This document shows, piece by piece, positions 43,194 to 54,031 of a DNA stretch of 64,000 nt (position 1 is its first letter; each line of letters opens with the position of its first letter). Position numbers and translations under genes: made by a program. Origin of the DNA: Thalassococcus arenae (GTDB lineage Bacteria; Pseudomonadota; Alphaproteobacteria; Rhodobacterales; Rhodobacteraceae). The stretch spans positions 2,151,001 to 2,215,000 of the forward strand of contig NZ_JAHRWL010000001.1 in the NCBI RefSeq assembly GCF_019104745.1, given 5' to 3'. The notes under the pieces were generated by a model. It saw nothing but the letters and a program-made list of their open reading frames with translations. It had not been told where the DNA came from and made no database searches.

Positions 43194-43940
43194 TCAGGCC
43201 AGAATGCCGCCGTCGGTGTCGTCGCCGGCTTCTTCCAGCAGGCGACCCATGTCGGGAACGGTCACGTGGCGCTTGCCTTCCAGCACGATCACGCCGTCTT
43301 TCTTCAGCGCCGATATCTGACGGCTGACGGTTTCCAGCGTCAGGCCCAGGTAATCGGCCATCGCCTCGCGCGTGAGCGGCAGATCGAAGACGATCCTGCC
43401 CGATCCGGAGGTTTTGTGAAGCGCCGAGTCGCGCTGCGCGATGATCGCCAGAAGCGAGGCGATCTTTTCCCGCGCCGTCTTGCGACCCAGAACCAGCATC
43501 CATTCGCGCGCCGCGTCCAGTTCGTCCAGGGTCATCTCCAGAAGGCGCTGCGCGATATGCGGCGTGTTCGCCATCAGCGTTTCGAACGGTGCCTTGCGGA
43601 AGCAGCACATCACCAGGTCGGTTGTCGCCACCACGTCATAGGCCGCGGTGTCGCGTCCCGGGCGCCCCATGAAATCCGACGGCAGCAGAAGGCCGACCAT
43701 CTGGGTGCGGCCGTCTTCCATCGTTTGGGTCAGCGTCGCGATTCCCGAAACGACCGAGGCGACGAAATCCATCCGGTCGCCCGACCAGATCACCGGCTGT
43801 CCGGCTTCGAACTTGCGGTAATACTTGATCTCTTCGAGCCGATCCAATTCGTCGGACTCGCAGCGGGCGCAGACCGCGCGATGACGGATCGGGCAATCCG
43901 AGCATTCCTGCGATACGGCAAGGCTTCGTTCTCTCAGCAT
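43194..43940 (-). CDS. fnrL: Oxygen-sensing Crp/Fnr regulator FnrL
   Basis: A 4Fe-4S oxygen sensor and transcription factor of 248 residues. N-terminal cysteines 13, 16, 24 and 27 (ECSDCPIRHRAVCARCES) plus Cys112/113 (MCCFRKAP) supply the cluster ligands. A cyclic-nucleotide-like beta barrel follows, and the HTH ends in LETVSRQISALKKDG, where Glu203, Ser206 and Arg207 match the E-SR contacts of FNR with TTGA. The start at ATG 43940 follows AAGGGAC. Its own upstream region holds an FNR box 15 nt before the ATG, suggesting autoregulation. Confidence 0.95.
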   Translation of the reverse strand: MLRERSLAVSQECSDCPIRHRAVCARCESDELDRLEEIKYYRKFEAGQPVIWSGDRMDFVASVVSGIATLTQTMEDGRTQMVGLLLPSDFMGRPGRDTAAYDVVATTDLVMCCFRKAPFETLMANTPHIAQRLLEMTLDELDAAREWMLVLGRKTAREKIASLLAIIAQRDSALHKTSGSGRIVFDLPLTREAMADYLGLTLETVSRQISALKKDGVIVLEGKRHVTVPDMGRLLEEAGDDTDGGILA

Positions 43941-43954
43941 CGGCTGTCCCTTGT

Positions 43955-43968
43955 TGATCTGGGTCAAG
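43955..43968. promoter_or_regulatory. FNR/FnrL box between fnrL and hemN
   Basis: TTGATCTGGGTCAA is a perfect TTGA-N6-TCAA site. It ends 14 nt from the fnrL ATG, close enough to block transcription or translation initiation there, and lies 91 nt upstream of hemN, a position suited to activation. Confidence 0.85.
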
Positions 43969-44058
43969 GTCGCGCTCCCCCGATAAACCTAAGTCTAGAC
44001 TTGAGGTTAAGTAAACACAACTCGCCGCTGAGGCCCTGAACCACGAAAAAGGCGCGAC

Positions 44059-45414
44059 ATGGTAACGCGAACTCAACTCGGCCGTCTCGGCCTATTCGAT
44101 GCCAAGGTGCCGCGGTATACCAGCTATCCGACCGCACCGCATTTCTCGTCCGGTGTCGGCCCGGACATGTTCATGACATGGATCGACTCCATACCTGAAA
44201 ACGGGCACATCTCGCTGTATCTGCATGTGCCCTTCTGCCGCAGGCTGTGCTGGTTCTGCGCCTGCCGCACCCAGGGCACCGCGACATTGTCGCCGGTGCA
44301 GTCCTACGTCGAAACGCTGCAGGCCGAACTGGCGATGCTCAAGGCGCGGCTGCCGCGCGGGGTCAAGCTGTCGCGGCTGCACTGGGGCGGCGGCACACCG
44401 ACGCTGCTCAGCCCCGACATGATGAAAAGCCTCATCGCCGCGGTGCGCGACGTCGCCGATTTCGCCGATGATGCCGAGTTTTCGGTCGAGATCGACCCGA
44501 ACGAGATCGATGCCGAACGGCTGGACGCCCTGGCCGCGGGCGGGATGAACCGCGCATCGATCGGCGTGCAGGATTTCAATCCCGACATCCAGCAGACCAT
44601 CGGCCGGATCCAGGGCTTTGACGTGACGCGAAAAGCGGTGGACATGATCCGCGAACGCGGCGTGCGCAGCCTGAATGCCGATATCCTGTTCGGTCTGCCC
44701 GACCAGTCGAAATCGCGAATCACGGAAACCGTGCAGAAGCTGCTCAGCTTCTCGCCCGACCGCGTGGCGCTTTACGGCTATGCGCATGTGCCGTGGATGG
44801 CCAAGCGCCAGCAATTGATCCCGTCGGATGCGCTGCCCACGCCGGACGAACGGCTGGCGCTGTTCGAAACCGCGCGGCGCCTGTTCGTGTGGGACGGCTA
44901 TGCCGAAATCGGGATCGACCACTTTGCCACCCAGACCGACGGGCTGACCAAAGCTCTGCACGCCGGAACGCTGCGCCGCAATTTCCAGGGCTACACGGAC
45001 GACAAGGCCGATGTGCTGATCGGCCTCGGCGCGTCTTCGATCTCGCGTTTCCCGCAGGGTTTCGCGCAGAACGCTTCGGCCACCTCTGCGTATGCCGGGC
45101 TGGTGCGCGACGGCAAGTTCGCCACCCATCGCGGCCATGTCTTCAGCCCCGACGACAAGATGCGGTCGCGGCTGATCGAGATGGTGATGTGCGACTTCCG
45201 CATCGATGCCGAGGAAATCCTGGCCGAACACGACATTTCCCGCGAAGCGCTGTTCAAGATGTTCCGCGAAGCGAATGCCCGGTTCGAAAACATGCTCAAG
45301 ATCGACGACGGCGGATTGACCGTCCCGAAATCGGCGCGGCCCCTGACCCGAATGATCGCGCGCAGCTTCGATGCCTATGATCTGTCCAAGGCGGGGCACA
45401 GTTCGGCGATCTGA
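44059..45414 (+). CDS. hemN: Oxygen-independent coproporphyrinogen III oxidase
   Basis: Radical-SAM enzyme that decarboxylates coproporphyrinogen III without oxygen during haem synthesis; 451 residues. The cluster motif is YLHVPFCRRLCWFCACRT (CX3CX2C, with an extra Cys). LHWGGGTPTLLSPDM, SVEIDPNEID, IGVQDFNPDIQQTIGRIQ and DILFGLPDQ complete the SAM domain, and the HemN C-terminal domain follows. Divergent from fnrL with a shared FNR box. Anaerobic haem supply fits the demand of the adjacent cbb3 oxidase. Confidence 0.96.
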   Translation: MVTRTQLGRLGLFDAKVPRYTSYPTAPHFSSGVGPDMFMTWIDSIPENGHISLYLHVPFCRRLCWFCACRTQGTATLSPVQSYVETLQAELAMLKARLPRGVKLSRLHWGGGTPTLLSPDMMKSLIAAVRDVADFADDAEFSVEIDPNEIDAERLDALAAGGMNRASIGVQDFNPDIQQTIGRIQGFDVTRKAVDMIRERGVRSLNADILFGLPDQSKSRITETVQKLLSFSPDRVALYGYAHVPWMAKRQQLIPSDALPTPDERLALFETARRLFVWDGYAEIGIDHFATQTDGLTKALHAGTLRRNFQGYTDDKADVLIGLGASSISRFPQGFAQNASATSAYAGLVRDGKFATHRGHVFSPDDKMRSRLIEMVMCDFRIDAEEILAEHDISREALFKMFREANARFENMLKIDDGGLTVPKSARPLTRMIARSFDAYDLSKAGHSSAI

Positions 45415-45421
45415 GCGCGGA

Positions 45422-46300
45422 TCAGGCCATTGCGGCCTCTTTCTCCAGCCACCGGATGAAGTGGCGCAGGGCCGGGCGGCGGACGCCCGGTCTTGTCACG
45501 ACGTGATAGCCCTTGTCGAAATCCTGTTCATGCAGCACCACCAGCCGGCCCGCCGCCAGGTCGGCTTCGATATTGCTGCGCGCGGTCACGGCCACGCCCT
45601 GTCCCTGGCGCGCCGCTTCCAGCATCAGGTGGCCGGGCAGGGTGGTGGTGGCCCGGCTGGGCAACGCGGCGAAACTGGCGCCGGCCAGCGATGCGGTGGC
45701 CTCGGACGTGCCCAGTTCCAGCAGCCAGGGCAGGTCGGTCAAATCGTCGGGGCCGGTCACGGTTCGGCCGGCCACCAGCGCGGGCGCCGCCACGACCACC
45801 ACGGGCGATGGCAGCAACAGGCGCGATTCGAGCCCCGGCCAAGGCCCCTTGCCATAGCGCAGCGCGATGTCGATACCGCCGGGCTCCAGCGGTTTCACGG
45901 CGACGCTGGGGTCGATCATCAGGCTGATATCGGGGTGGCCGGCGCGGAACGAGGCCAGCCGCGGCATCAGCCAGGATGCCGCCAGCGTCGGTGTGACCGA
46001 CACCTGCAGCGGCCGGTTGTCCGACGTCGCGGTCAGATCGGCGACCGCCTGCGCGATCTGCCCGAACCCCGCCGCCAGCGCCTGCGCCAGCGCGATCCCG
46101 TCCGCTGTCAGCGCCATCCGCGCGCCAGACCGGTCCAGCAGGCTGATCCCCAGATGATGCTCCAACGCGCGCAATTGCTGGCTGATCGCGGCGTGGCTGA
46201 CATTCAACGCCGCACCGGCGCGTTTTACCGAACCGGTCTCGGCATAGGCGGAAAAGGCCCGCAAGGCGGTTAGAGGGGGCAGGGCACGCCAGTCGATCAT
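45422..46300 (-). CDS. LysR-family transcriptional regulator (GcvA-like)
   Basis: A 292-residue LysR regulator. The N-terminal winged HTH (LPPLTALRAFSAYAETGSVK through HAAISQQLRALEHHLGISL) is followed by the effector domain with VSVTPTLAASWLMPRLASF and GIDIALRYGKGPWPGLESR, features of the GcvA subgroup. It converges on hemN, 7 nt from its stop, and diverges from a 45-codon ORF across a 99-nt gap. Its ligand and targets are unknown; the divergent ORF is the first candidate. Confidence 0.92.
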   Translation of the reverse strand: MIDWRALPPLTALRAFSAYAETGSVKRAGAALNVSHAAISQQLRALEHHLGISLLDRSGARMALTADGIALAQALAAGFGQIAQAVADLTATSDNRPLQVSVTPTLAASWLMPRLASFRAGHPDISLMIDPSVAVKPLEPGGIDIALRYGKGPWPGLESRLLLPSPVVVVAAPALVAGRTVTGPDDLTDLPWLLELGTSEATASLAGASFAALPSRATTTLPGHLMLEAARQGQGVAVTARSNIEADLAAGRLVVLHEQDFDKGYHVVTRPGVRRPALRHFIRWLEKEAAMA

Positions 46301-46399
46301 GTAAGACAGGCTAACACGATGAATAACTCGCTGTCTTTGGAATTATCACGTCACAGCGCATGATGGTTGAAGGAAATCGCCATCGAAAGGGAAATCGTG

Positions 46400-46537
46400 A
46401 TGTTCGGAATTCTTGCAAAGTCGCTTTTCACCGCCAGCCGGATGCAACTGCGCCATGACCGCTGGACGCCGCCTTCGCAGGGCTATTGGCGCGAGGACAT
46501 GCTGCTGTTCCGCGATCCGCCGGGCCGGCGGCGCTGA
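46400..46537 (+). CDS. Small 45-residue protein divergent from the LysR gene
   Basis: The ORF reads MFGILAKSLFTASRMQLRHD and continues with WTPPSQGYWRED, ending in an Arg-rich tail. GAAAGGGAAAT lies upstream at suitable spacing. It is basic, with a short amphipathic N terminus and several aromatic residues, and no membrane span. It ends 1 nt from the yejF stop on the opposite strand. Position opposite a LysR regulator supports a real regulated gene; family unknown. Confidence 0.5.
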   Translation: MFGILAKSLFTASRMQLRHDRWTPPSQGYWREDMLLFRDPPGRRR

Positions 46538-48129
<1,592 letters not shown>

Positions 48130-48133
<4 letters not shown>

Positions 48134-49314
48134 GAAAACGTCTTTCTGGGATCGAACGCGTCGCGCACCCCTTCGAAGATGAAGACCAGCAGCGACAGCA
48201 TCACCGCGAACACGGTGAACGCCGTGAAGGCCAGCCAGGGGGCCTGCAGGTTCTGCTTGGCCTGCAGGGTCAGCTCGCCCAGCGACGGCGCCGACGATGG
48301 CAGGCCAAAGCCCAGGAAATCAAGCGACGCCAGCGTGGCGATGGTGCCGGTGACGATGAAGGGCAGCATGGTCAGCGTCGCCACCATGGCGTTGGGCAGC
48401 ATGTGGCGGAACATGATCTTCCAGTTGCTGACGCCAAGCGCCTTGGCCGCGCGGACGTATTCCAGGTTGCGCGCGCGCAGGAACTCCGCCCGGACCACGC
48501 CCACCAGAGCCGTCCAGCCGAACAGGATCGTCAGGAACACGAGCAGCCAGAAACTTCGCCCCAGGATCGCGAACAGGATGATGATGACGTAAAGCGACGG
48601 CGTGGCGCCCCAGATCTCGATGATGCGCTGAAAGATGAGGTCCAGCCAGCCGCCGAAATAGCCCTGCACGGCACCCGCGATGATCCCGATGACCGACGCG
48701 CAGACGGTGACGATCAGGGTGAACACGATCGACAGCCGAAATCCGTAGATCACCCGCGCCACCACGTCGCGCTTGGTGTCGTCGGTGCCCAGCCAGTTCT
48801 GGTCGTTGGGCGGCAGCGGGGCCGCTCCGGGCCGGTCGACCGGCGTGTTGTAGCTATAGGGAATGACGGGCCAGAGCATCCAGCCCTTCTGGAAATCTCC
48901 CTCCAGAACCATGCCCTGGTCGACCTGCTCGATCAGACCTTCGGGATCGTCAAAGCATTCCTCCAGCCCGCCGGTGCGGATCAGGCATTTGACCTCCGGG
49001 TCGCGATAGGCGGCCTCGGTCCGAAAGTCGCCGCCAAAGGCCGTCTCGGGGTAGAAATTGAAAATCGGCGTGTAGAACTCGCCGCGGTAATTCACCATGA
49101 TCGGCTTTTCGTTGGCGATGAACTCGGCGAACAGCGACAGCCCGAACAGGATGCAGAAGATCCACAGCGACCAGAAGGCGCGGCGGTTCTTGCGGAAATT
49201 GTTCCAGCGCCGCTTGTTCAGCGGCGACAGGGTGAACCAGCCGCGCTTCGGCTCGGGGATGACCGGCTTGGCGGGGGCCGGTTCGGGCCGGACGGGTTCG
49301 GGTTGCGCGACCAT
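48130..49314 (-). CDS. yejE: Peptide ABC transporter permease YejE
   Basis: A 394-residue inner-membrane permease. An N-terminal OppC-type helix (FWSLWIFCILFGLSLFAEFIA) is followed by a periplasmic region of about 130 residues characteristic of YejE (ending NDQNWLGTDDTKRDVVARV). The conserved permease core contains the EAA-type loop EFLRARNLEYVRAAKALGVS (ATPase contact). It sits 3 nt from yejB. Confidence 0.94.
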
Positions 49315-49317
49315 CGC

Positions 49318-50403
49318 TCAGCCCTCCCGCCGCTCGAAGTCGATCCGGGGATCGACGAACACGTACATCAGATCCGACAGGATGCCCACGACCAGCCCCA
49401 TCAGGCCGAAGATGAACAGCGTGCCGAAGATCACCGGGTAATCGCGCGCCACCGTGGCCTCGAACCCCAGCCGCCCCAGCCCGTCCAGCGAAAAGATCGT
49501 CTCGATGATGATCGACCCGGTAAAGAAGACACCGATGAAAACCGCCGGAAAGCCCGCGATCACGATCAGCATCGCGTTGCGGAACACGTGGCCATACAGC
49601 ACGCGGCTTTCCTTGAGCCCCTTGGCGCGGGCGGTCATCACGTATTGCTTCTTGATCTCGTCCAGGAACGAATTCTTGGTCAGCAGCGTCAGCGTGGCAA
49701 AGGCCGAAATGGTCGAGGCCAACACCGGCAGCGTGATATGCCAGAAGTAATCGCCGATCTTACCCAGCAGCGTCAGGTCTTCCCAGTTGTCCGACGTCAG
49801 CCCGCGCAGGGGGAAGATCTGGTAATACGACCCGCCCGCGAACAGCACCAGCAGCAGGATCGCGAACAGGAAACCCGGGATCGCGTAGGCCACGATGATG
49901 ACCCCGGATGTCCAGGTGTCAAAGGACGACCCGTCGCGCACCGCCTTGCGGATGCCCAGCGGGATCGACACCAGGTAGGCGATCATCGTCGACCACAGCC
50001 CCAGCGAGATCGAGACCGGCATCTTTTCCATCACCAGGTCGATCACCCCGATCGACCGGAAATAGCTTTCGCCGAAATCCAGCCGCATGTAGTTCCACAT
50101 CATGTTCAGGAACCGCTCGAGCGGCGGCTTGTCGAACCCGAATTCCTTTTCCAGCTCCTCGATGAATTCCTTGGGCAATCCCCGCGCGCCGATATAGCCG
50201 CTGTCCGAACCAAAGGTCTCCTCGCCCAGGTCGTTGCCGCCACCGGCAAAACCCGAAAAGACGTCACCTTCGCCCTGCATCTGGGCGATGATCTGTTCGA
50301 TCGGGCCGCCGGGCACGAACTGCACCAGCGAAAAGTTGATGATCATGATCCCCAGAAGGGTCGGGATCACCAGCAGCAGACGTCTGAGGATATAGGCGCC
50401 CAC
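49318..50403 (-). CDS. yejB: Peptide ABC transporter permease YejB
   Basis: A 361-residue permease of the OppB type: N-terminal [21 protein letters not shown], a periplasmic insert, then the core with the EAA-like loop [20 protein letters not shown] and [21 protein letters not shown]. Partner of YejE in the translocation pore. It begins 4 nt after the yejA stop codon. Confidence 0.94.
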   Translation of the reverse strand: MGAYILRRLLLVIPTLLGIMIINFSLVQFVPGGPIEQIIAQMQGEGDVFSGFAGGGNDLGEETFGSDSGYIGARGLPKEFIEELEKEFGFDKPPLERFLNMMWNYMRLDFGESYFRSIGVIDLVMEKMPVSISLGLWSTMIAYLVSIPLGIRKAVRDGSSFDTWTSGVIIVAYAIPGFLFAILLLVLFAGGSYYQIFPLRGLTSDNWEDLTLLGKIGDYFWHITLPVLASTISAFATLTLLTKNSFLDEIKKQYVMTARAKGLKESRVLYGHVFRNAMLIVIAGFPAVFIGVFFTGSIIIETIFSLDGLGRLGFEATVARDYPVIFGTLFIFGLMGLVVGILSDLMYVFVDPRIDFERREG

Positions 50404-50407
50404 CGAT

Positions 50408-52339
50408 TTACCTCAGCGCACCGGCAGCCTTGAGCGCCTCGTATTTCTCCTGGTTGAACCACCAGAAATCGAGATAGCCCACCTGATAGGGTGGCAGGTT
50501 CTCGGGATGCTCGAAGATGTCATAGGCCGCGATCCAGTTTTCGGCGACATAGCCGCCCAGGGCGACGACGCGTTCATAGCGTAAGGCGCGGTCCAGCGCG
50601 CGCAGCGCCGCGATCTCGTCCTCGCGGTTGGTGGTGTCCAGCGCCTTGGTGATGATCGCGTCGACCAGCGGGCTTTGCAGCGTCGCGCGATTGTAGGACG
50701 ACACCGCCGCGGTCTCCGACCCGTACATCTGCCGCAGGCCGGTGCCTGCCTGCAGGAACGGGAAGTAGTTCGAGTAGATCAGCTGGTAATCCTTGTCGAG
50801 ATAGCGCGAGGTGAACTGCGCGGTGTCGATCTTTTCCACCGACGCATCGATGCCGTAATCGTTCAGCGTGCCGACATAGGTCGTCACCAGCGCCTCGACC
50901 GTGTCGGAAGTCGACGACGACAGCATGAATTGCAGCGTCATCACCTCGCCCGCCGCGTTGCGCAGCTTGCCGTCGTCGGCGACGTTCCAGCCCGCATCGG
51001 CCAGCAACCGCAGGGCGCGCCGCTTGTTGCGCCGGTCGACCGTGCTGCCTGGGTCGGAGGTGTGAGGCACGACCGCGTCTTCGGTCATCATCTCGGCCGG
51101 AACCAGGTCGCCCAGGCTTTCCAGAAGTTCCTTTTCCTTGCCCTCGGGCGGTCCCATCGCGGCGATCTCGCTGCCCTCGACGAAGGACGTGATCTGCGAC
51201 GTCAACCCGTATTGCAACGAGTCGCGCGTCCATTCGAAGTTGAAGGCCAGTTGCAGCGCCTCGCGCACCGTGCGGTTGTCCAGCGGCGCCTTGACGGTGT
51301 TGAAGATGACGCCGGCCGAATTGGGTGGGTTGCCGTCGGGGATGACCTGTTTCTTGACCCAGCCCTTGTCCAGGGCCGGAAAGTCGTAACCGGTCGCCCA
51401 ACGCTTGGTCGAGCCTTCGACGCGGAAATTGTAGATGCCTGCCTTGAACGCCTCGAACTCCGCGGCCTCTTCGGCGAAATACTCGATGCGGATGCGGTCA
51501 AAGTTATGGCGGCCCTTGTTCACCGGCAGGTGCCAGCCCCAGTAATCGGGGTTGCGTTCGTAGACCACGTAGCGGTTGATCTCGTAATCGCCGACCACGT
51601 AGGGGCCGCTGGCCATCGGCGACAGCAGGCTGGGTTCGTCCAGCCGTTCGCCGGTTTCCTCGTACCAGGCCTTGGAAAAGATCGGTGTGCCGCCGACCTG
51701 GCTGACCAGCGACCGGCGCGGAATGCCGTCGACGAAGGTGTAGCGCATGGTGTGGTCGTCGATCACCTCGGCGCCGCTGATCCGTTCCTTGACCGCGCGC
51801 GCATATGACCGGATTCCCTGTTCCAGAAACAGGTTGTGGGTGAACAGCGCGTCATGCGCGGTGATCGGCTCTCCGTTGGAAAACCGCGCCTCCTTGCGCA
51901 TGTGAAAGATGCATTCGGTCTTGTTCTTGGGGTATTCGACCGCCTCGGCGATCAGGCAATAGGCGTCGGTGATGCTGTCACCGGGGACCACACCCTCGAA
52001 CAGGCTGTCGGTGAACATCGCCTCGGCGACGCAGCCCGAACTGGATTCGGGCCGGCCCTTGCTGGCCCATCGGTTGAAGCCGTCGAAGGTGCCGCGGTTC
52101 GACAGGGTGATCTGTCCGCCCTTGGGCGCGTCCGGGTTCACGTAGGAAAAGTGTTCGAACCCTTCCGGATAGGCAAGATCGCCATAGAAGGAATATCCAT
52201 GGGCGCGGACCAGCTCCGCGCCATGCGAGCCCGCCCAGCCCGGGCGCGGTATGCCGCCCAGGCCGGTTGCGGCGGCGGCGCCCAGCAAAACCAGCGTGTC
52301 GCGGCGGGTCGGATGGTTCTTCGGCGGTTGTTCGGACAT
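50408..52339 (-). CDS. yejA: Periplasmic peptide-binding protein YejA (SBP family 5)
   Basis: Extracellular solute-binding protein of 643 residues that captures the transported peptide. A twin-arginine-like signal ([21 protein letters not shown] at 12-13) suggests Tat export. [29 protein letters not shown]-type N-terminal sequence is typical of Yej[16 protein letters not shown] and [10 protein letters not shown] lie further on. ATG 52339 places the signal correctly; the longer frame from 52411 overlaps a dyad and the FNR-like site. First gene of yejABEF. Confidence 0.92.
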   Translation of the reverse strand: MSEQPPKNHPTRRDTLVLLGAAAATGLGGIPRPGWAGSHGAELVRAHGYSFYGDLAYPEGFEHFSYVNPDAPKGGQITLSNRGTFDGFNRWASKGRPESSSGCVAEAMFTDSLFEGVVPGDSITDAYCLIAEAVEYPKNKTECIFHMRKEARFSNGEPITAHDALFTHNLFLEQGIRSYARAVKERISGAEVIDDHTMRYTFVDGIPRRSLVSQVGGTPIFSKAWYEETGERLDEPSLLSPMASGPYVVGDYEINRYVVYERNPDYWGWHLPVNKGRHNFDRIRIEYFAEEAAEFEAFKAGIYNFRVEGSTKRWATGYDFPALDKGWVKKQVIPDGNPPNSAGVIFNTVKAPLDNRTVREALQLAFNFEWTRDSLQYGLTSQITSFVEGSEIAAMGPPEGKEKELLESLGDLVPAEMMTEDAVVPHTSDPGSTVDRRNKRRALRLLADAGWNVADDGKLRNAAGEVMTLQFMLSSSTSDTVEALVTTYVGTLNDYGIDASVEKIDTAQFTSRYLDKDYQLIYSNYFPFLQAGTGLRQMYGSETAAVSSYNRATLQSPLVDAIITKALDTTNREDEIAALRALDRALRYERVVALGGYVAENWIAAYDIFEHPENLPPYQVGYLDFWWFNQEKYEALKAAGALR

Positions 52340-52397
52340 CGGCCTTCCCTTCGTGCGCGGGGTTTTTACGCTTTTCCAGATAAAGTAGGGCGCGCGA

Positions 52398-52411
52398 TTG
52401 ACCACATTCAA
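52398..52411. promoter_or_regulatory. FNR-like site upstream of yejA
   Basis: TTGACCACATTCAA fits TTGA-N6-TCAA exactly, 59 nt upstream of the yejA ATG. It overlaps a second dyad, CACATTC (52403-52409) with GAATGTG (52417-52423). A chance match is more plausible here than at the cco sites because no oxygen link to yejA is established. Confidence 0.4.
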
Positions 52412-52478
52412 GTTGAGAATGTGTGAGCGGGCGGGATCGGCGGCCGTTCCGCCGCGATTATCTCGGCTTGGTCCCGCA

Positions 52479-52515
52479 AAAGTGAAAAGCCGCGACCCTT
52501 TCGGGTGCGCGGCTT
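52479..52515 (-). terminator. Rho-independent terminator after the cytochrome c gene
   Basis: On the minus strand AAGCCGCG-C-ACCC pairs with GGGT-CGCGGCTT across a GAAA tetraloop (52487-52515), followed by TTTTCACTTTT (to 52479). It lies 27 nt after the stop codon of the cytochrome gene. Confidence 0.8.
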
Positions 52516-52541
52516 GACGTGTTTCGCGGTGTTGCGGCGGG

Positions 52542-53051
52542 TCAGCCGTCCAGCGCGTCCAGATAGACGATCAGGTTTGCGCGGTCTTCCGGCTTGGCCA
52601 GGCCGTTGAAGGCCATCGAGGTGCCCGGCGCCCAGCCCTTGGGGTTTTCCAGGAAGGCGTTGAGGTTCTCCGGGGTCCATGCCTCGCTTTCCGGCAGCGC
52701 ACCGGAATAGTTGAAGCCATCGACCGCGCCGATCTGGCGGCCGACGACGCCGTGCAGGTAGGGGCCGGTGGCGTTGGCGCCGGCTTCAACCTTGTGGCAG
52801 GCGCGGCACTTGCCGAACACCTTTTCGCCCGCGCCGGCATCGGCCGAGGCCAGCAGCGTCGCGAAATCCACCTCTTCCTCGGGCTCGGCAGCTTCGGATT
52901 CGCCGGTCTCGATCACGTAGGCCGCCACTTCGTCGCCATGGCCTCCGCCGACGTGATACAGCGATTCCGCCGCCCATTTGCCCAGCAGAAAGACCAGAAG
53001 CGAGCCGCACACGCCGCCCAGCACCTTGGTGAATGTCATCGTGTCCAGCAT
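52542..53051 (-). CDS. Membrane-anchored cytochrome c (CycM/c-552 type)
   Basis: A 169-residue class I cytochrome c with an uncleaved-looking N-terminal anchor (FTKVLGGVCGSLLVFLLGKWA), an acidic linker (ETGESEAAEPEEEVDF), haem site CRACHK, GPYLHGVVGRQIG and distal Met in GTSMAFNG. Such tethered cytochromes (cy/c552) carry electrons from bc1 to terminal oxidases in Rhodobacter and Paracoccus. It is about 14 kb from ccoNOQP, not in its operon. ATG 53039 is an alternative start. Confidence 0.9.
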   Translation of the reverse strand: MLDTMTFTKVLGGVCGSLLVFLLGKWAAESLYHVGGGHGDEVAAYVIETGESEAAEPEEEVDFATLLASADAGAGEKVFGKCRACHKVEAGANATGPYLHGVVGRQIGAVDGFNYSGALPESEAWTPENLNAFLENPKGWAPGTSMAFNGLAKPEDRANLIVYLDALDG

Positions 53052-53173
53052 CGCACGTCCATCTTCAATGATCCTGTTTCCGGCGCGTATCTATTGCTTC
53101 CCTTCACCCGAGGCAAGGTATAGAAGGCGCGACCAAACGCCCGCACCCCGCGGAAATCTTGGGATCGCCTTCC

Positions 53174-54007
53174 ATGACCAGACGCATCGCCTTCCAGGGA
53201 GAACCGGGCGCCTATTCCGATCAGGCCTGCCGCGAGGCGCGTCCCGACATGGAAACGCTGCCCTGCCGCACCTTCGAGGATGTCATCAACGCGGTGCGGG
53301 GCGGCGATGCCGAACTGGCGATGCTGCCGGTGGAAAACTCGACCTATGGCCGCGTCGCCGACATCCACCGCCTGCTGCCCGAATCCGGCCTGCGGATCGT
53401 CGACGAGGCGTTCGTGCGCGTCCATATCAGCCTGATGGCCTTGCCCGGCGTTCAGATCGAGGATCTCAGGACCGTGCGTGCGCACCTGGTTCTGCTGCCG
53501 CAGGCGCGCAGCTTTCTCAAGCAATACGGCATCCGCGGCGAAGCCGCCGCCGACAGCGCCGGGGCCGCGGCCGAGATCGCGCGACACGGCCTGCGCGACG
53601 TTGGCGCGCTGGCCTCGGACCTGGCGGCGGAGCTGAACGGGCTGCATATCCTGGCCCGCCATATCGAGGACCACGCCCACAACACCACGCGGTTCCTCAT
53701 CATGGGCCGCAAGGCTGATCACAGCCCGCGCGGCGAACACGGCATGATGACCACCTTCGTCTTTCAGGTCCGCAACATTCCCGCCGCGCTCTACAAGGCG
53801 ATGGGCGGTTTCGCGACCAATGGCGTCAACATGACCAAGCTGGAAAGCTACATGGTCGGCGGGTCGTTCACCGCCACGCAGTTCTACGCCGATATCGAAG
53901 GTCATCCCGACGATCCGCCGGTGCGCCGGGCGCTCGAGGAACTGGATTACTTCACAGACATGCTGGAAATCCTCGGCGTCTACCCGCGCGATCCGCGGCG
54001 CGACTGA
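53174..54007 (+). CDS. pheA: Prephenate dehydratase
   Basis: Converts prephenate to phenylpyruvate in phenylalanine synthesis; 277 residues, monofunctional (no chorismate mutase domain). FQGEPGAYSDQA, LPVENSTYGRVADIHRLL, and the catalytic Thr motif HNTTRFLIMGR are followed by a C-terminal ACT domain (FQVRNIPAALYKAMGGFATN through NMTKLESYM). The ACT domain contains the ESYM-type phenylalanine-binding region, so feedback inhibition is expected. ATG 53174 is chosen over the upstream TTG at 53159. Confidence 0.96.
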   Translation: MTRRIAFQGEPGAYSDQACREARPDMETLPCRTFEDVINAVRGGDAELAMLPVENSTYGRVADIHRLLPESGLRIVDEAFVRVHISLMALPGVQIEDLRTVRAHLVLLPQARSFLKQYGIRGEAAADSAGAAAEIARHGLRDVGALASDLAAELNGLHILARHIEDHAHNTTRFLIMGRKADHSPRGEHGMMTTFVFQVRNIPAALYKAMGGFATNGVNMTKLESYMVGGSFTATQFYADIEGHPDDPPVRRALEELDYFTDMLEILGVYPRDPRRD

Positions 54008-54031
54008 CGGGCGGGGCGAACGGGGGCCGCG

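Noticed and set aside
48403-50433. Plus-strand open frame of 676 codons
   Set aside because: It is antisense to yejE and yejB, whose permease signatures are clear.
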